Shown: positions 8,578 to 17,988, numbered from the stretch's first letter. The stretch: DNA of 64,000 bases from Taklimakanibacter lacteus (GCA_003576695.1 QOZQ01000010.1:62001-126000); one strand, 5' to 3'. Numbers and translations: made by a program. The notes: generated from the letters alone by a model not told the origin.

Positions 8578-8970
8578 GTCTGCCCCCGTTTCCCCTTTCC
8601 CGACCAATTGCGCTATCGGGAAAGCGATGAATCACACTAGGCATAGTCTCCGGAGCACTTCCTAACGTCAACCGATATTGATCCGGCGTCATCTGTATTT
8701 CGGCATATGTGTCCTCTTTGCAACAGGGTGCGATATTCGCCGGGGCGATCAAAAAAACGCCATACAAAACAACAAGTTACAAGACGGATCGCGAGAGGTG
8801 GCTCAAATCCTGCCCAGGATATGGGCACGGTGGCAAAGCCCCGTTGTTTTGACCGGGGGCCAGTGCCATAAATTCCTGAAAGATGGCGCGGCGACTCGCC
8901 AAGCCCGCTGATCTTGTGGGCAAAGAACAATATCGGGGGCGATCGGGACTAAGGGCAAGGGGTTGGGCAG
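8578..8970. other. Intergenic region between divergent porin and Ig-OmpA genes
   Basis: A 393-base gap without a convincing gene. It holds a leftward promoter for the porin at 8643-8671. Around 8745-8775 it has an A-rich stretch. Upstream of the Ig-OmpA gene there is a weak rightward promoter-like pair, TTGTTT (8844-8849) and ATAAAT (8868-8873), spaced by 18. A 77-codon frame at 8678-8911 lacks a ribosome site and has no recognisable product. Nothing else is apparent. Confidence 0.5.
8643..8671 (-). promoter_or_regulatory. Predicted sigma70 promoter for the porin gene
   Basis: On the minus strand TTGACG (8666-8671) and GACTAT (8643-8648) are separated by 17 bases. They stand about 65 bases upstream of the porin start codon. 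This is a sequence match only. Confidence 0.45.
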
Positions 8971-11388
8971 ATGAAATGCAATCCGGGCAAATGGCTGCTG
9001 TGGGCACCGGTGGCGTTCTTGCCGTTTCTGGCTGCGTTGTGGATCGGCAGCGGCGGCATCGAGCAGCAACTGGCCGATGCGAGCAAGGTCAGACTCACAG
9101 AGGTCAAGGCCGATTGGGCAAAACTGAGCTTCGATGGCCGTGACGCGCTTCTGGCCGGAGATGCTCCGGGACGCATTGCCATCGACGAGGCGGCGAAGGC
9201 CGTTGCCGGCACGGCGGGTGTGCGGCGCGTGGATGCATCTCCCGCCAAGGTCGTTCTTGCCCTGCCGACCGTCACATCGGTCGTGACCAACAACGACCGC
9301 CCTGAAATCAAGGGAACCTGGCCGGAGCTCTTCGCCAAGACCCTGTCCGTCATCCTGCCGGACAAAAGCTTCGTGCTCGGCAAGGATGCGGAGCTGAAAT
9401 CGGATGGTGCCGGCAACTGGAGCTTGACGCCGGCCGAGCCCCTGAAGGACGGGGCCTATGACATTTCGGTCGCGGTCGATGATGGCGCTGGCGCTACCGC
9501 CAAGACGGTCGAGCCCGGCAAGATCACGATCGATACGGTGGCGCCGCCGCAGCCGGTCTTCGCGCCCTTCCGCAGTTCGCAATCCCCGCAAAGCCTGTCG
9601 GGAAGCTGGGCTGAGGGTGATGCTTCGACACTGAAGGTCGGCCTGGCTGACAAGACCTATACGCTGGGCAGCGACCCGGCACTGACTTCCTCGACCGGCA
9701 CATGGACGCTGACGCTCCCCACACCGCTCGCCGATGGTATCTATGATCTGAGCGTCGAGGCCATCGATCTTGCCGGCAACGCTGCCCGCCTCAACATGCC
9801 TGGCGCGATCACCATTTCGAGCGAGCCCGCGCCGCCGACGGTTGCCAGATATTCCGGCAATGACTCGACGCCGCTGGTTTCGGGAACTTGGGGCGAGGAT
9901 CAGAACAGCCGTCTCTCGGTCGCGCTCGGCGGCAAGACCTACGAGCTTGGCACGGACAGCAATCTTACCAGCGATGGTCTCGGCAACTGGAAGCTCGATG
10001 TCACATCGCCACTGAAGGATGGCATCTATGACGTCGTCGTGAAGGTGACGAATGCGGCCGGCAAGGAGGCCAGGGATGCGACCGTGGCCGAGATCGAGGT
10101 CGACGCCACCGGGCCCGCGGCACCGGTCATCAATCGGGTGACGGCGCTGCCGGTCACCGGCACCTATGCGCCCGCCGACACGAAAATCCTGAGGGTGACG
10201 CTCGCCGGGCAAAGCTATACGCTGGGCAGTGACGCGGCCCTGACGGCGACAGGTGAGACCTGGTCGCTCATGCCGGCCGAGAAACTGGCGGCCGGCACCT
10301 ATGATGTGATCGTCGAGGCCGTCGATGGCTTCGGCAATGTGACGGCGGACACCAGCAAGGACGAGCTGGTCATCGCCGGCGATCCCCAGCCGGAGCCGCC
10401 GCCGGTGGAGATTGCGGTCCCGACCGTCATGGTGCAGAACGCCGGTGTGGCGCGCCCGACCATCACCGGGACCTGGGCTGAAGGTGTTGCAAAGTCGCTT
10501 AAGGTCGCGGTCGCCGGGCAAAGCTCTGTTTTCGGCAGCAATGAGGAACTGACCTCCGCTGCCGGCCAGTGGAGCCTGAAGCTGCCGGTGCCTTTGCCGG
10601 ACGGCACTTATGATGTGGTGGTCGAGACGGCGGATGCGGCGGGCAAGATCGTGACCGACACGACCACGAACGAGCTCGTCATTGATGCCGCAGGCCCTGC
10701 GGCGCCCACCGTCAAGCTCTATTCCGGGGCCGAGAGCCCGGCCGCCATTGCCGGCACCTGGCCCGAAGGCGACGCCGTTGGTCTCACCGTCGGCTTCAAT
10801 GGCAAGACGGCGGCCCTTGGCAAGGACGCTGCCTTGACCTCGGATGGCAAAGGCAACTGGTCACTCGCGGTCGAAGGCAAGCTGGCACCCGGAAGCTACG
10901 ATGTCGCGGTCACCGCCGTCGACAGGCAGGGGCGCTCGTCGTCCGACCAGACCCGCTTCGAGATCCTGGTCAAGGAGACAGGGGGAACAACGCCCACGCC
11001 GCCGCCGACCGAGCCGCCAGCCGCGGCGAGTTGCGATACGGATCTGGCCAAGATTCTGGCGGAGCGCCCGATCCATTTCGACCGGGACAAATCGGCGGTG
11101 ACGACCGCGGCCTCGGCGATCATCAAGGATCTGGCGGCGATCGCCATGACTTGTCCGGACAAGAAGCTCGAAGTGGGCGGCCACACCGACAATATCGGCT
11201 CTGAATCCTACAATCAGGCGCTCAGCGAGCGGCGCGCCGTCGCCGTCTCGCATGCGCTGGCTGAGTTCGGCATCGCGCGCGACCGTCTGTCGGCCGTGGG
11301 CTATGGCGAGACCGTTCCTGTCGCCGGCAACGACACTGACGATGGACGGGCCCGCAACCGGCGCATCGAGATCAAGATCGTGCAATAG
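8971..11388 (+). CDS. Envelope protein: BON-like domain, six Ig-like repeats, OmpA C-terminal domain
   Basis: An 805-residue protein. Residues 8-28 form a hydrophobic anchor or uncleaved signal. Residues about 35-98 resemble a BON domain (WAKLSFDGRDALLAGDAPG). Residues about 100-670 are six Ig-like repeats of about 93 residues, each with GTWxEG, an LGxDxxLTS turn, W-L and DGxYDVxV, ending in a hydrophobic strand. A Pro/Thr linker follows, then an OmpA-like domain (about 690-805) with HFDRDKSAV, VGGHTDNIGS and RARNRRIEIK, which binds peptidoglycan diaminopimelate in this family. It probably spans from the inner membrane to the cell wall. It is first of three tightly spaced rightward genes. The role is inferred as structural; no enzyme motif is seen. 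Confidence 0.8.
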   Translation: MKCNPGKWLLWAPVAFLPFLAALWIGSGGIEQQLADASKVRLTEVKADWAKLSFDGRDALLAGDAPGRIAIDEAAKAVAGTAGVRRVDASPAKVVLALPTVTSVVTNNDRPEIKGTWPELFAKTLSVILPDKSFVLGKDAELKSDGAGNWSLTPAEPLKDGAYDISVAVDDGAGATAKTVEPGKITIDTVAPPQPVFAPFRSSQSPQSLSGSWAEGDASTLKVGLADKTYTLGSDPALTSSTGTWTLTLPTPLADGIYDLSVEAIDLAGNAARLNMPGAITISSEPAPPTVARYSGNDSTPLVSGTWGEDQNSRLSVALGGKTYELGTDSNLTSDGLGNWKLDVTSPLKDGIYDVVVKVTNAAGKEARDATVAEIEVDATGPAAPVINRVTALPVTGTYAPADTKILRVTLAGQSYTLGSDAALTATGETWSLMPAEKLAAGTYDVIVEAVDGFGNVTADTSKDELVIAGDPQPEPPPVEIAVPTVMVQNAGVARPTITGTWAEGVAKSLKVAVAGQSSVFGSNEELTSAAGQWSLKLPVPLPDGTYDVVVETADAAGKIVTDTTTNELVIDAAGPAAPTVKLYSGAESPAAIAGTWPEGDAVGLTVGFNGKTAALGKDAALTSDGKGNWSLAVEGKLAPGSYDVAVTAVDRQGRSSSDQTRFEILVKETGGTTPTPPPTEPPAAASCDTDLAKILAERPIHFDRDKSAVTTAASAIIKDLAAIAMTCPDKKLEVGGHTDNIGSESYNQALSERRAVAVSHALAEFGIARDRLSAVGYGETVPVAGNDTDDGRARNRRIEIKIVQ

Positions 11389-11400
11389 AAGGAGGCTGCC

Positions 11401-11529
11401 ATGGTCGATTTCTGGAACTTCCACGACACGGTATTCCTCGCGCAGCAGAACTGGCTCTGGCTCCTCGCGGCGCTGGTGCTCGGCGTCATTGTCGGCTGGA
11501 TGACATGCTCGCGCGAAGGGGGGCGTTGA
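11401..11529 (+). CDS. 42-residue single-pass membrane microprotein
   Basis: A short frame, MVDFWNFHDTVFLAQQNWLW then a hydrophobic segment, ending CSREGGR. It is preceded by AAGGAGG seven bases before its ATG, one of the strongest ribosome sites in the window, and it starts 12 bases after the Ig-OmpA stop and ends 3 bases before the next ATG. One transmembrane helix (about residues 18-35) with a short basic C-terminal tail predicts an inner-membrane protein. The tight fit between two coding genes and the strong ribosome site support that it is real. Its function is unknown, perhaps as a partner of the flanking products. Confidence 0.7.
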   Translation: MVDFWNFHDTVFLAQQNWLWLLAALVLGVIVGWMTCSREGGR

Positions 11530-11532
11530 TCC

Positions 11533-12090
11533 ATGTCACATCTCATGCTCGAGCTCGCTTTGTGGATACTCCTGGCCTTCTTCATCGGTTGCATTGTCGG
11601 ATGCCTTCTGCGCCGGCTGTTCGGCGGGCAGGCGAGCGCGCTGGCGATCGAAAGCCCGGCGCGCGGTTCGGTCGAAACCACTGTGGCGCCCGCTGCAGAA
11701 ACACTGCAGCAGGAGCCGGTGGCGGCTGCGGCGGTGCCCGAAGCCCTGAGCGCCGTTACACCCGCGCGGCCCAAAGGCATAGCCGGCGCGCGTGCCGGCA
11801 AGCCGGACAATCTGCAGCGCATCAGCGGCGTCGGGCCCAAGAACGAGAAGACCCTGCACGGGCTGGGCTTCTTCCATTTCGACCAGATTGCCGCATGGAC
11901 CGGCGAAGAGATTGCCTGGGTGGACGATCATTTGAAGTTCAATGGCCGCATCCTGCGCGAGGAATGGACGGAGCAGGCGCGCCTTCTGGCCGAAGGCAAT
12001 GAGGACGAGTTCCGCAGGCTCTATGGCACCGGCGGGCTGCGCAACCAGAAGGGCGAGACGGAATCGGGCTCGAAGACGCGGAAGAGCTAG
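11533..12090 (+). CDS. Membrane-anchored protein with helix-hairpin-helix-like C-terminal domain
   Basis: A 185-residue protein. An N-terminal transmembrane helix (about residues 3-27, ending CLLRRLFGG) is followed by an Ala/Pro-rich linker. A domain at about 95-160 begins KPDNLQRISGVGPKNEKTL and continues with FHFDQIAAWTGEEIAWVD. This is the pattern of the predicted 5' DNA nuclease or flap-endonuclease-like helix-hairpin-helix domain fused to NADH dehydrogenase or ribosomal proteins in other bacteria. No catalytic acidic cluster is evident, so nuclease activity is doubtful. It is last in the three-gene string with the Ig-OmpA protein and the microprotein. Confidence 0.7.
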   Translation: MSHLMLELALWILLAFFIGCIVGCLLRRLFGGQASALAIESPARGSVETTVAPAAETLQQEPVAAAAVPEALSAVTPARPKGIAGARAGKPDNLQRISGVGPKNEKTLHGLGFFHFDQIAAWTGEEIAWVDDHLKFNGRILREEWTEQARLLAEGNEDEFRRLYGTGGLRNQKGETESGSKTRKS

Positions 12091-12097
12091 GGATCAG

Positions 12098-12961
12098 TCA
12101 CACCACGGCGAGCCATGACCTGATCGCCGCACGCGCATCCGGCTCATCCAGAAAGGGCACGTGGCCGCGATTCCTGATCGTATGCGCGACAAGTTGCGAA
12201 TGACGCTTCTTCATCTGCGCCACGGTCGCTTCGCTCAACAGATCGGAATGCTCCGCCCTGAGCACTGTCACTGGAACAGCCAGCAGCGTATCGAAAAGGG
12301 GCCACAGATCGGGTGATTCCGCCTTCTCGATCTCCTCGTCGGTCGGAAAAGCCTCGGCAAGGCGCAGATCATAGTCGTTGGTGATGCGCCCGGCCTTCTC
12401 GATGAAGACGCGCCTTGCATAGGCAAGCCATTCGGTCGTGGTCAGGCTTTCAAAACCCGGATGGTTCTGCTTGAGCGATGCCGCGGCCTCGGCCCAGCTC
12501 GCAAACACAGCCTCTTTGCCGAGATAGCTGCGTATGCGGCGAAGCGAGGCCTTCTCGATGACTGGACCGACATCGTTGAGCAGGACCCCGGTGAGCCGCT
12601 GCGGGAACTGCGCCGCCATGATCATCGCGATGATGCCGCCCCGCGACGTGCCGACGACATTCACGCGCTCGATGTCGAGCTCATCGAGAAGTCTCAGCGC
12701 ATCGGCCAGCTCGACATCGGGACGATAGGTCTTGGGATCGCCATAGGCCGAGCGTCCGCGACCGCGATAATCCATGGCGATGAGGCGCCGCGTGCCGGCG
12801 AGCCACTGCGCCAGCGGCTCGAAATCACGGACATTGCGTGTCAGCCCGGTAAGGCAGAGGAGGGGTGTCGCATCGCTCTCCGCCGGATAGTCGCGCCCAT
12901 AAAGTGCCAGCCCGTCGGCGGAGGTGAAATGGATGTCACGATGGGAGGCGGATGCTCCCAT
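12098..12961 (-). CDS. Alpha/beta hydrolase
   Basis: A 287-residue alpha/beta-hydrolase fold protein. The nucleophile elbow is VVGTSRGG (Ser106), the oxyanion region LCLTGLTRN is near residue 35, and the catalytic His is in RNRGHVPFLDEP (His267). The length and lack of a signal peptide fit a cytoplasmic esterase or hydrolase of the broad Abhydrolase_1 family. It starts 3 bases after the stop of the lytic transglycosylase on the same strand, so it is probably cotranscribed, and it converges on the helix-hairpin-helix gene. The substrate is unknown. Confidence 0.85.
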   Translation of the reverse strand: MGASASHRDIHFTSADGLALYGRDYPAESDATPLLCLTGLTRNVRDFEPLAQWLAGTRRLIAMDYRGRGRSAYGDPKTYRPDVELADALRLLDELDIERVNVVGTSRGGIIAMIMAAQFPQRLTGVLLNDVGPVIEKASLRRIRSYLGKEAVFASWAEAAASLKQNHPGFESLTTTEWLAYARRVFIEKAGRITNDYDLRLAEAFPTDEEIEKAESPDLWPLFDTLLAVPVTVLRAEHSDLLSEATVAQMKKRHSQLVAHTIRNRGHVPFLDEPDARAAIRSWLAVV

Positions 12962-12964
12962 GGA

Positions 12965-15064
12965 TCAGTCGCAACCGGTGATCAGTTCGACGATATTGCT
13001 GCCCGAGCAATTGGCGGATCCCGGTTCGGCCGAATTGGCGAGCGCGATGGCGCCGGGCGCACCGCGCCGGAGATCGGCCGTCATCGCATGCATCGTCTTG
13101 GGCGAGATGCGCGAGCGATAGACATGGACGTTCTGCATCACCTTCTGCACATAGTTGCGCGTCTCGGTGAACGGAATCATCTCGACCCAGTCGATGGGGT
13201 CGACATTGCCGGACCGCGGATCGCCATGCGCTTCGACCCATTCGCGCGAGCGGCGCGGGCCGGCATTGTAGGCGGCAAGCGTCAGGATATAGGACCCGCC
13301 GAACTCATTGATGAGATCGCCGAGATGCGCGGCCCCCAGCTTGACATTGTAGGCCGGATCGCCGGTGAGCTTGGCCGGCGCATAGGCGAGGCCATATTGC
13401 TTGGCCACCAGCTTGGCCGTTCCCGGCATCAGCTGCATCAGGCCCTGCGCGCCGACCTTGCTGCCGGCCTTGGGATCGAACTCGCTCTCCTGGCGTGACA
13501 GGCCGTAGACGAGGGCGCGCTCGACCGGCGGGCCGATCTGGCGCCAGTCGGGCATCGCCTTGGTGGGATAGCCCCAATAATCGATATCCACACCTTTTTG
13601 GCCAGCGAGCTTCGCGAGCCGCACCGAAATGGCGGGACCGCCGGCGCTCGACATGTTGCGGGCAACCGCGCTCATCTCGTCGCTTGATTTGAAACGGCTC
13701 GACAATGACCACAGGAACATGTTGAGGTCGCGCGTACGGCCAGTCTGCGCGACCATCTGGAAGGCGCGCATGATATCGTCATTGTCGACGCGCGCCTGGG
13801 CCGCGGCGGAAGGCTGTCCGCCGGTGATGGTGATGGGCTGTCCGGCAATGCCGAGCTCTTCGCGCGCCAGCTGGCCGTAAAAGACGGTCGGAACCTGGGC
13901 CGCGTCGCGATAGGCGGCCTTGGCATTGGCCTTGTCGCCCATCGCTTCATAGCTGCGCCCGATCCAATAGGTGGCGCGCGCCATGTCGGTGCGTGTCGTG
14001 ACACCGTCCCTGAGCCTGGTGAAGTGCCGGAGCGCGGTTTTCTCGTCCTTGAGGAAACGCAGCGCCACCCAGCCGGCCAGGAACTCGCCTTCCGCGAAAT
14101 ACTCGCCATTGGCGAAGCCATGCGATTTGGCAAGCTGGTAGGCCGTCTTGGCCGTGGCGGGCCGGCGCGGGTCGAGCAGCATGCGCGCGACGAGGCGGCG
14201 TTCCACCCACCAGGCCTCACCATCGCCGGTCACCGCGTGATCGGCGGGAATGTCGAGAAGGATCTGCGCCGCCTTGCTCTCTTTGTTCGACTTTCGGTAG
14301 TAGCGCGCCAGGGCGTAGCGCATGCCGAGCTGCTGCTTCATGGCGCCGGAGAGCGACTGATATTGCTTTTCGGCACCGCCTGCGCCGCGGATCAGGGCCT
14401 GGGCCACCTTTGCCGCTTTCTGGTAGTCGCCGGAGAGCGACTTGGACGCCCGGATCGCCGCATTGGTCTCCTGCTTGTAGACCAACCGCCACATGCGCGC
14501 CTTGCGGTCGTCATTCGACAGCAACACGCCAAACTCGCTCGATATCTGCTTTTCCGTCGCCGCGTCGAGCGTCTCGTTGAGCCATACCCGACGGACCGAC
14601 TTGCGCGCCGCTTCAGGATTGCCGATCGCCATCTGGGCCCGCGCCAAGGCAAGCGTGCCTTCCGGCGACAGGGGCGCGCGCTTGTCGAAATGATTGAGCA
14701 CGGTCTCGGCCGACGCCCGGTTCACATAGAGGCTCTGCTCGGCGCGTTTGAGCAGCGTCTCGGAGAGTGGCCATTGCGGCGTCGCGCTGAGGAAGGCCAT
14801 GATGCGGCTATAGCCCGCTTCCTTCCAATTGTTCCTGAGATAGATCAGCTCGACAAGTTTGACCGCGACCGGGTCGCCTGACTGTTGGGCGAAAGCGCCG
14901 GCATCCTGATATTTGCCGTTGAAGGCGGCATCCGCCGCGCTGACGGCGGCCCGGCTGACCTGAGGGGCGGCGATGACAGGTGCGCTCATCGGGACTGTCG
15001 CAACCAGCGCCGTCGACCCGATCAACGCAATAAACAGCAAACGTGCGGAAAAACCCCGAATCAT
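12965..15064 (-). CDS. slt: Soluble lytic murein transglycosylase (Slt70-like)
   Basis: A 699-residue periplasmic enzyme with a signal peptide (cleavage near VIAAPQ). A long helical superhelical region (about residues 40-480) is followed by the lysozyme-like SLT catalytic domain. The catalytic Glu526 is in GLSRQESEFDP, followed by GAQGLMQLMPGTA and LAAYNAGP, all hallmarks of family 1 lytic transglycosylases. It cleaves the MurNAc-GlcNAc bond of peptidoglycan with formation of 1,6-anhydroMurNAc. Its C-terminus carries two Cys residues (ANCSGS and ITGCD) that could form a disulphide. It is divergent from dapA. Confidence 0.92.
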   Translation of the reverse strand: MIRGFSARLLFIALIGSTALVATVPMSAPVIAAPQVSRAAVSAADAAFNGKYQDAGAFAQQSGDPVAVKLVELIYLRNNWKEAGYSRIMAFLSATPQWPLSETLLKRAEQSLYVNRASAETVLNHFDKRAPLSPEGTLALARAQMAIGNPEAARKSVRRVWLNETLDAATEKQISSEFGVLLSNDDRKARMWRLVYKQETNAAIRASKSLSGDYQKAAKVAQALIRGAGGAEKQYQSLSGAMKQQLGMRYALARYYRKSNKESKAAQILLDIPADHAVTGDGEAWWVERRLVARMLLDPRRPATAKTAYQLAKSHGFANGEYFAEGEFLAGWVALRFLKDEKTALRHFTRLRDGVTTRTDMARATYWIGRSYEAMGDKANAKAAYRDAAQVPTVFYGQLAREELGIAGQPITITGGQPSAAAQARVDNDDIMRAFQMVAQTGRTRDLNMFLWSLSSRFKSSDEMSAVARNMSSAGGPAISVRLAKLAGQKGVDIDYWGYPTKAMPDWRQIGPPVERALVYGLSRQESEFDPKAGSKVGAQGLMQLMPGTAKLVAKQYGLAYAPAKLTGDPAYNVKLGAAHLGDLINEFGGSYILTLAAYNAGPRRSREWVEAHGDPRSGNVDPIDWVEMIPFTETRNYVQKVMQNVHVYRSRISPKTMHAMTADLRRGAPGAIALANSAEPGSANCSGSNIVELITGCD

Positions 15065-15267
15065 CGATATATCCCTGCCAGTCGGCCCTGTCGGCCTGAA
15101 TGCCTATAAACCAATTGCGACCGTCCTGTGGCCGGCAAATCAGCCCTTTTTACTGCGCTTGCCGGTCCTGGGGCGAGCGTCTAATGTGCCGCACAATCAT
15201 GCTGTTGGGCGGAACTTTCGGACTCTAGCCAGGGCATGGTTGCCAAGTTCTTACCGGAGACAGAAAC

Positions 15268-16149
15268 GTGAAGCTCAAGGGTTCTATTCCTGCTTTGATT
15301 ACGCCCATGAAGAACGGCCGCGTCGATGAGGACGCGTTCCGCAAAATCGTGAATTGGCAGATCAAAGAGGGCAGTCACGGGCTAGTTCCGGTCGGCACTA
15401 CGGGCGAATCGCCTACCGTCACGCCGGAAGAACACAAGCGCGTGATCGAGATCACCGTCGAGGTGGCCGCGGGCCGCGTGCCGGTCATCGCCGGAACCGG
15501 GTCCAACAACACCGAGGAAGCGATCGAATATACCCAGCACGCCAAGAAGGCGAAGGCCGATGCCGCCCTCATTGTCGTGCCTTATTACAATAAGCCCACC
15601 CAGGACGGGATCTATGCGCATTTCAGCGCCATCGCCCGGGCGGTCGACATTCCCATCGTCGTCTACAATGTGCCGGGCCGCACCGTGGCAAATATCTCGG
15701 TCGAGACGCTGGCGCGTCTCGCCAAGGACCACGCCAATATCATCGGCACCAAGGATGCGAGCGCCGATCTCACCCGTCCCTCGCGCCAGCGCGAGATGTC
15801 GGGCGAGGACTTCATCCAGCTTTCGGGCGAGGACGGCACCGCGCTCGGCTTCAACGCCCATGGCGGGGTAGGGTGCATTTCGGTGACGGCCAATGTGGCG
15901 CCGCACCTGTGTGCCGAATTCCAGAACGCGACGCTCGCCGGCGACTACCGCACCGCGCTCAAATTGCAGGACCGGCTGATGCCGCTGCACACGGCGCTGT
16001 TCATCGAGACCTCGCCCTCGCCGGTCAAATATGCGGTGAGCCTGCTCGGCCACTGCCAGCCCGACATCAGGCTGCCGCTGGTCGGACCTTCGGATGCGTG
16101 CAAGAAGCAGGTGCGCGCCGCCATGGTCCACGCAGGTCTCCTGAACTGA
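15268..16149 (+). CDS. dapA: 4-hydroxy-tetrahydrodipicolinate synthase
   Basis: A 293-residue TIM-barrel aldolase with GTG start preceded by CCGGAGA. The family motif GTTGES, the catalytic Lys162 (GTKDAS) and Tyr133 (VYNVPGRT) are all present. It condenses pyruvate with aspartate semialdehyde, the first committed step to diaminopimelate and lysine. It lies 7 bases before smpB on the same strand and divergent from slt, an arrangement common in Rhizobiales. A second, more divergent DapA-superfamily gene lies at 59761-60672. This copy is the better candidate for the biosynthetic enzyme because of its conserved neighbourhood. Confidence 0.95.
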   Translation: MKLKGSIPALITPMKNGRVDEDAFRKIVNWQIKEGSHGLVPVGTTGESPTVTPEEHKRVIEITVEVAAGRVPVIAGTGSNNTEEAIEYTQHAKKAKADAALIVVPYYNKPTQDGIYAHFSAIARAVDIPIVVYNVPGRTVANISVETLARLAKDHANIIGTKDASADLTRPSRQREMSGEDFIQLSGEDGTALGFNAHGGVGCISVTANVAPHLCAEFQNATLAGDYRTALKLQDRLMPLHTALFIETSPSPVKYAVSLLGHCQPDIRLPLVGPSDACKKQVRAAMVHAGLLN

Positions 16150-16156
16150 GGACACC

Positions 16157-16654
16157 ATGTCGTCGAAGAGCGGTGGAACGAAGGCCTCGCGCAAGGAGGA
16201 CGGCATCAAGGTCGTCGCCGACAACCGCCGCGCCCGTTTCGACTATGAGATTATCGACACCTATGAGGCCGGCATCGAGCTGAAAGGCTCGGAAGTCAAG
16301 TCGCTGCGCGAAGGCAAGGCGAATATCGCTGAATCCTATGCGGCGGTGAATGACGGCGAACTCTTCCTCGTCAATGCCTATATTCCGGAATATCGCGAGG
16401 CCAACCGCTTCAATCACGAGACCAAGCGGCCGCGCAAATTGCTGCTGCATGCGCGCGAGATCGACAAGTTGTCGGGCGGCGTGCTGCGCGAAGGCCTCAC
16501 CATCGTGCCGTTGCGCGTCTATATGAATGCGCGCGGCCGCGCCAAGGTCGGTATCGCCCTGGCGCGCGGCAAGAAGCTGCATGACAAGCGTGATGCGATC
16601 AAGGACCGCAACTGGAATCGCGAAAAAGCACGTCTGCTGCGCGAGCGCGGGTAA
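16157..16654 (+). CDS. smpB: SsrA-binding protein
   Basis: A 165-residue protein matching SmpB throughout: [14 protein letters not shown], then [25 protein letters not shown] and [12 protein letters not shown], with a basic C-terminal tail ([11 protein letters not shown] type) that inserts in the ribosome. It delivers tmRNA to stalled ribosomes for trans-translation. GAGGA precedes its ATG, and it lies 7 bases after dapA. The tmRNA gene itself is not in this window. Confidence 0.95.
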   Translation: MSSKSGGTKASRKEDGIKVVADNRRARFDYEIIDTYEAGIELKGSEVKSLREGKANIAESYAAVNDGELFLVNAYIPEYREANRFNHETKRPRKLLLHAREIDKLSGGVLREGLTIVPLRVYMNARGRAKVGIALARGKKLHDKRDAIKDRNWNREKARLLRERG

Positions 16655-16696
16655 CCCAACTCGCTATGACGAAATGGAGCGAATTGCGCTCGCGCC

Positions 16697-17326
16697 TCAG
16701 GGCGAAGGGAGTGAAGCACGCACCTGCGCGAAGACGCTCTCGAACATTTCGGTTGTAAGCACACCCGTATTCGTATTGTAGCGCGAGCAGTGATAGCTGT
16801 CGAAGAGGGTCACCGCGCCGATTTTGTGCTGCGCCCCATGACCGAAGGCATGGTGGGATTTCTTGGCACCGAGCGATGTCAGCGTCGCATCATGCGCGAT
16901 CCGGCCCAGCGCTACGATCGCGGCAAGGCGCGGTAGCGTGCCAATCTGGTCTCTGAGAAATGTGTTGCAGGTCTTGATCTCGGCCGGCAGCGGCTTGTTC
17001 TCAGGCGGAACGCAGCGCACCGCATTGGTGATCAGGCAGTCGACGAGGGCGAGGCCGTCCTGCGGATCGGCGCGATAGACGCCGCGGGCGAAGCCGAAGC
17101 GCAGCAATGTCGTATAGAGGAGATCGCCGGCATAATCTCCGGTGAAAGGCCGGCCGGTCCGGTTGGCGCCGCGCAGGCCAGGCGCCAGCCCAACGATGAG
17201 AAGTCGCGCCTCCCTGTCGCCGAAGGAAGGAACCGGCGCATTGAACCAGTCGGCATGATCAGCCCGCTGAGTATCGCGGAAGGAGGCGAGTCGGGGGCAG
17301 AGCGGGCAGTCGGGCGAAGGTGTCAC
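16697..17326 (-). CDS. Uracil-DNA glycosylase superfamily, type-5 (UdgB)-like
   Basis: A 209-residue protein with GTG start. It has an N-terminal Cys pair (CPLC) and further Cys residues expected for the iron-sulphur cluster of family 4/5 enzymes. Motif 1 is GLAPGLRGANRTGRPFTGD, characteristic of family 5, with no canonical catalytic Asp at the usual place. The late motif DSYHCSRYNTNTG matches the family-5 pattern HPSPRNTNTG with changes. It removes uracil or hypoxanthine from DNA. It starts 12 bases after the NYN gene stop and is convergent with smpB. The family-5 assignment is from motifs only. Confidence 0.82.
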   Translation of the reverse strand: MTPSPDCPLCPRLASFRDTQRADHADWFNAPVPSFGDREARLLIVGLAPGLRGANRTGRPFTGDYAGDLLYTTLLRFGFARGVYRADPQDGLALVDCLITNAVRCVPPENKPLPAEIKTCNTFLRDQIGTLPRLAAIVALGRIAHDATLTSLGAKKSHHAFGHGAQHKIGAVTLFDSYHCSRYNTNTGVLTTEMFESVFAQVRASLPSP

Positions 17327-17337
17327 CGCTGCAGCGC

Positions 17338-17949
17338 TCAGATATCGGCGAAGTCCTCGAAGGACCCGGCATTCTGTGCCGGCGCATGCTGGCGCTCGCG
17401 CGCCCTTTCCTGGCGCTCATTCGGCTCGCGCCCGATCTCATCCCGCAGGTCGGCCAAGTCGATGAACTGGTCGGCCTGGCGGCGCAATTCATCCGCCACC
17501 ATCGGTGGTCTGGTGGTGAGGGTCGAGACGACGCTGGTGCGCCGGCCCTTTGCCTGCACGGCCGAGATCAGCGAGCGGAAGTCACCGTCACCGGAGAACA
17601 GCACGACGTGGTCGAGATTGTCGGCCAGCTGCATCACGTCGATGGCGAGCTCGATATCCATATTGCCTTTCACCTTGCGCCGTCCCAGCGAGTCGGTGAA
17701 TTCCTTGGCGGGCTTGGTGACGACCCGGTAGCCGTTGTAATCGAGCCAGTCGATCAGGGGTCTGATCGGCGAATATTCGGCATCCTCCATGAGGGCGGTA
17801 TAGTAGATCGCCCGGATCAGCCGCGAGCGTTTGCGGAAGAAGCCGAGGAGGCGCCGGTAGTCGATGTCGAAGCCTAAGGATTTTGCTGTTGCGTAAAGAT
17901 TGGCACCGTCGATAAAAAGCGCTACGCGTTCGTCCTGATAAAAATTCAT
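17338..17949 (-). CDS. NYN-domain (LabA/DUF88) protein
   Basis: A 203-residue PIN-like NYN protein. Acidic metal-site residues are in FIDGANLY, KGNMDIELAIDVM and LFSGDGDF, the expected order for this RNase-like fold. The C-terminal third is charged and polar (RERQHAPAQN). NYN/LabA proteins are thought to act on RNA, but few have known targets. It is divergent from folK with 66 bases between, an arrangement seen in many Rhizobiales genomes. It is probably cotranscribed with the glycosylase gene. Confidence 0.85.
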   Translation of the reverse strand: MNFYQDERVALFIDGANLYATAKSLGFDIDYRRLLGFFRKRSRLIRAIYYTALMEDAEYSPIRPLIDWLDYNGYRVVTKPAKEFTDSLGRRKVKGNMDIELAIDVMQLADNLDHVVLFSGDGDFRSLISAVQAKGRRTSVVSTLTTRPPMVADELRRQADQFIDLADLRDEIGREPNERQERARERQHAPAQNAGSFEDFADI

Positions 17950-17988
17950 GATTGAAATCTCCTATTTGAAACAGTGTCTTGATAATCG

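Noticed and set aside
8678-8911. 77-codon frame with a lipoprotein-like start between porin and Ig-OmpA genes
   Set aside because: It starts with TTG, has no ribosome site, overlaps the predicted promoter region, and its product after the first 20 residues has no recognisable pattern.
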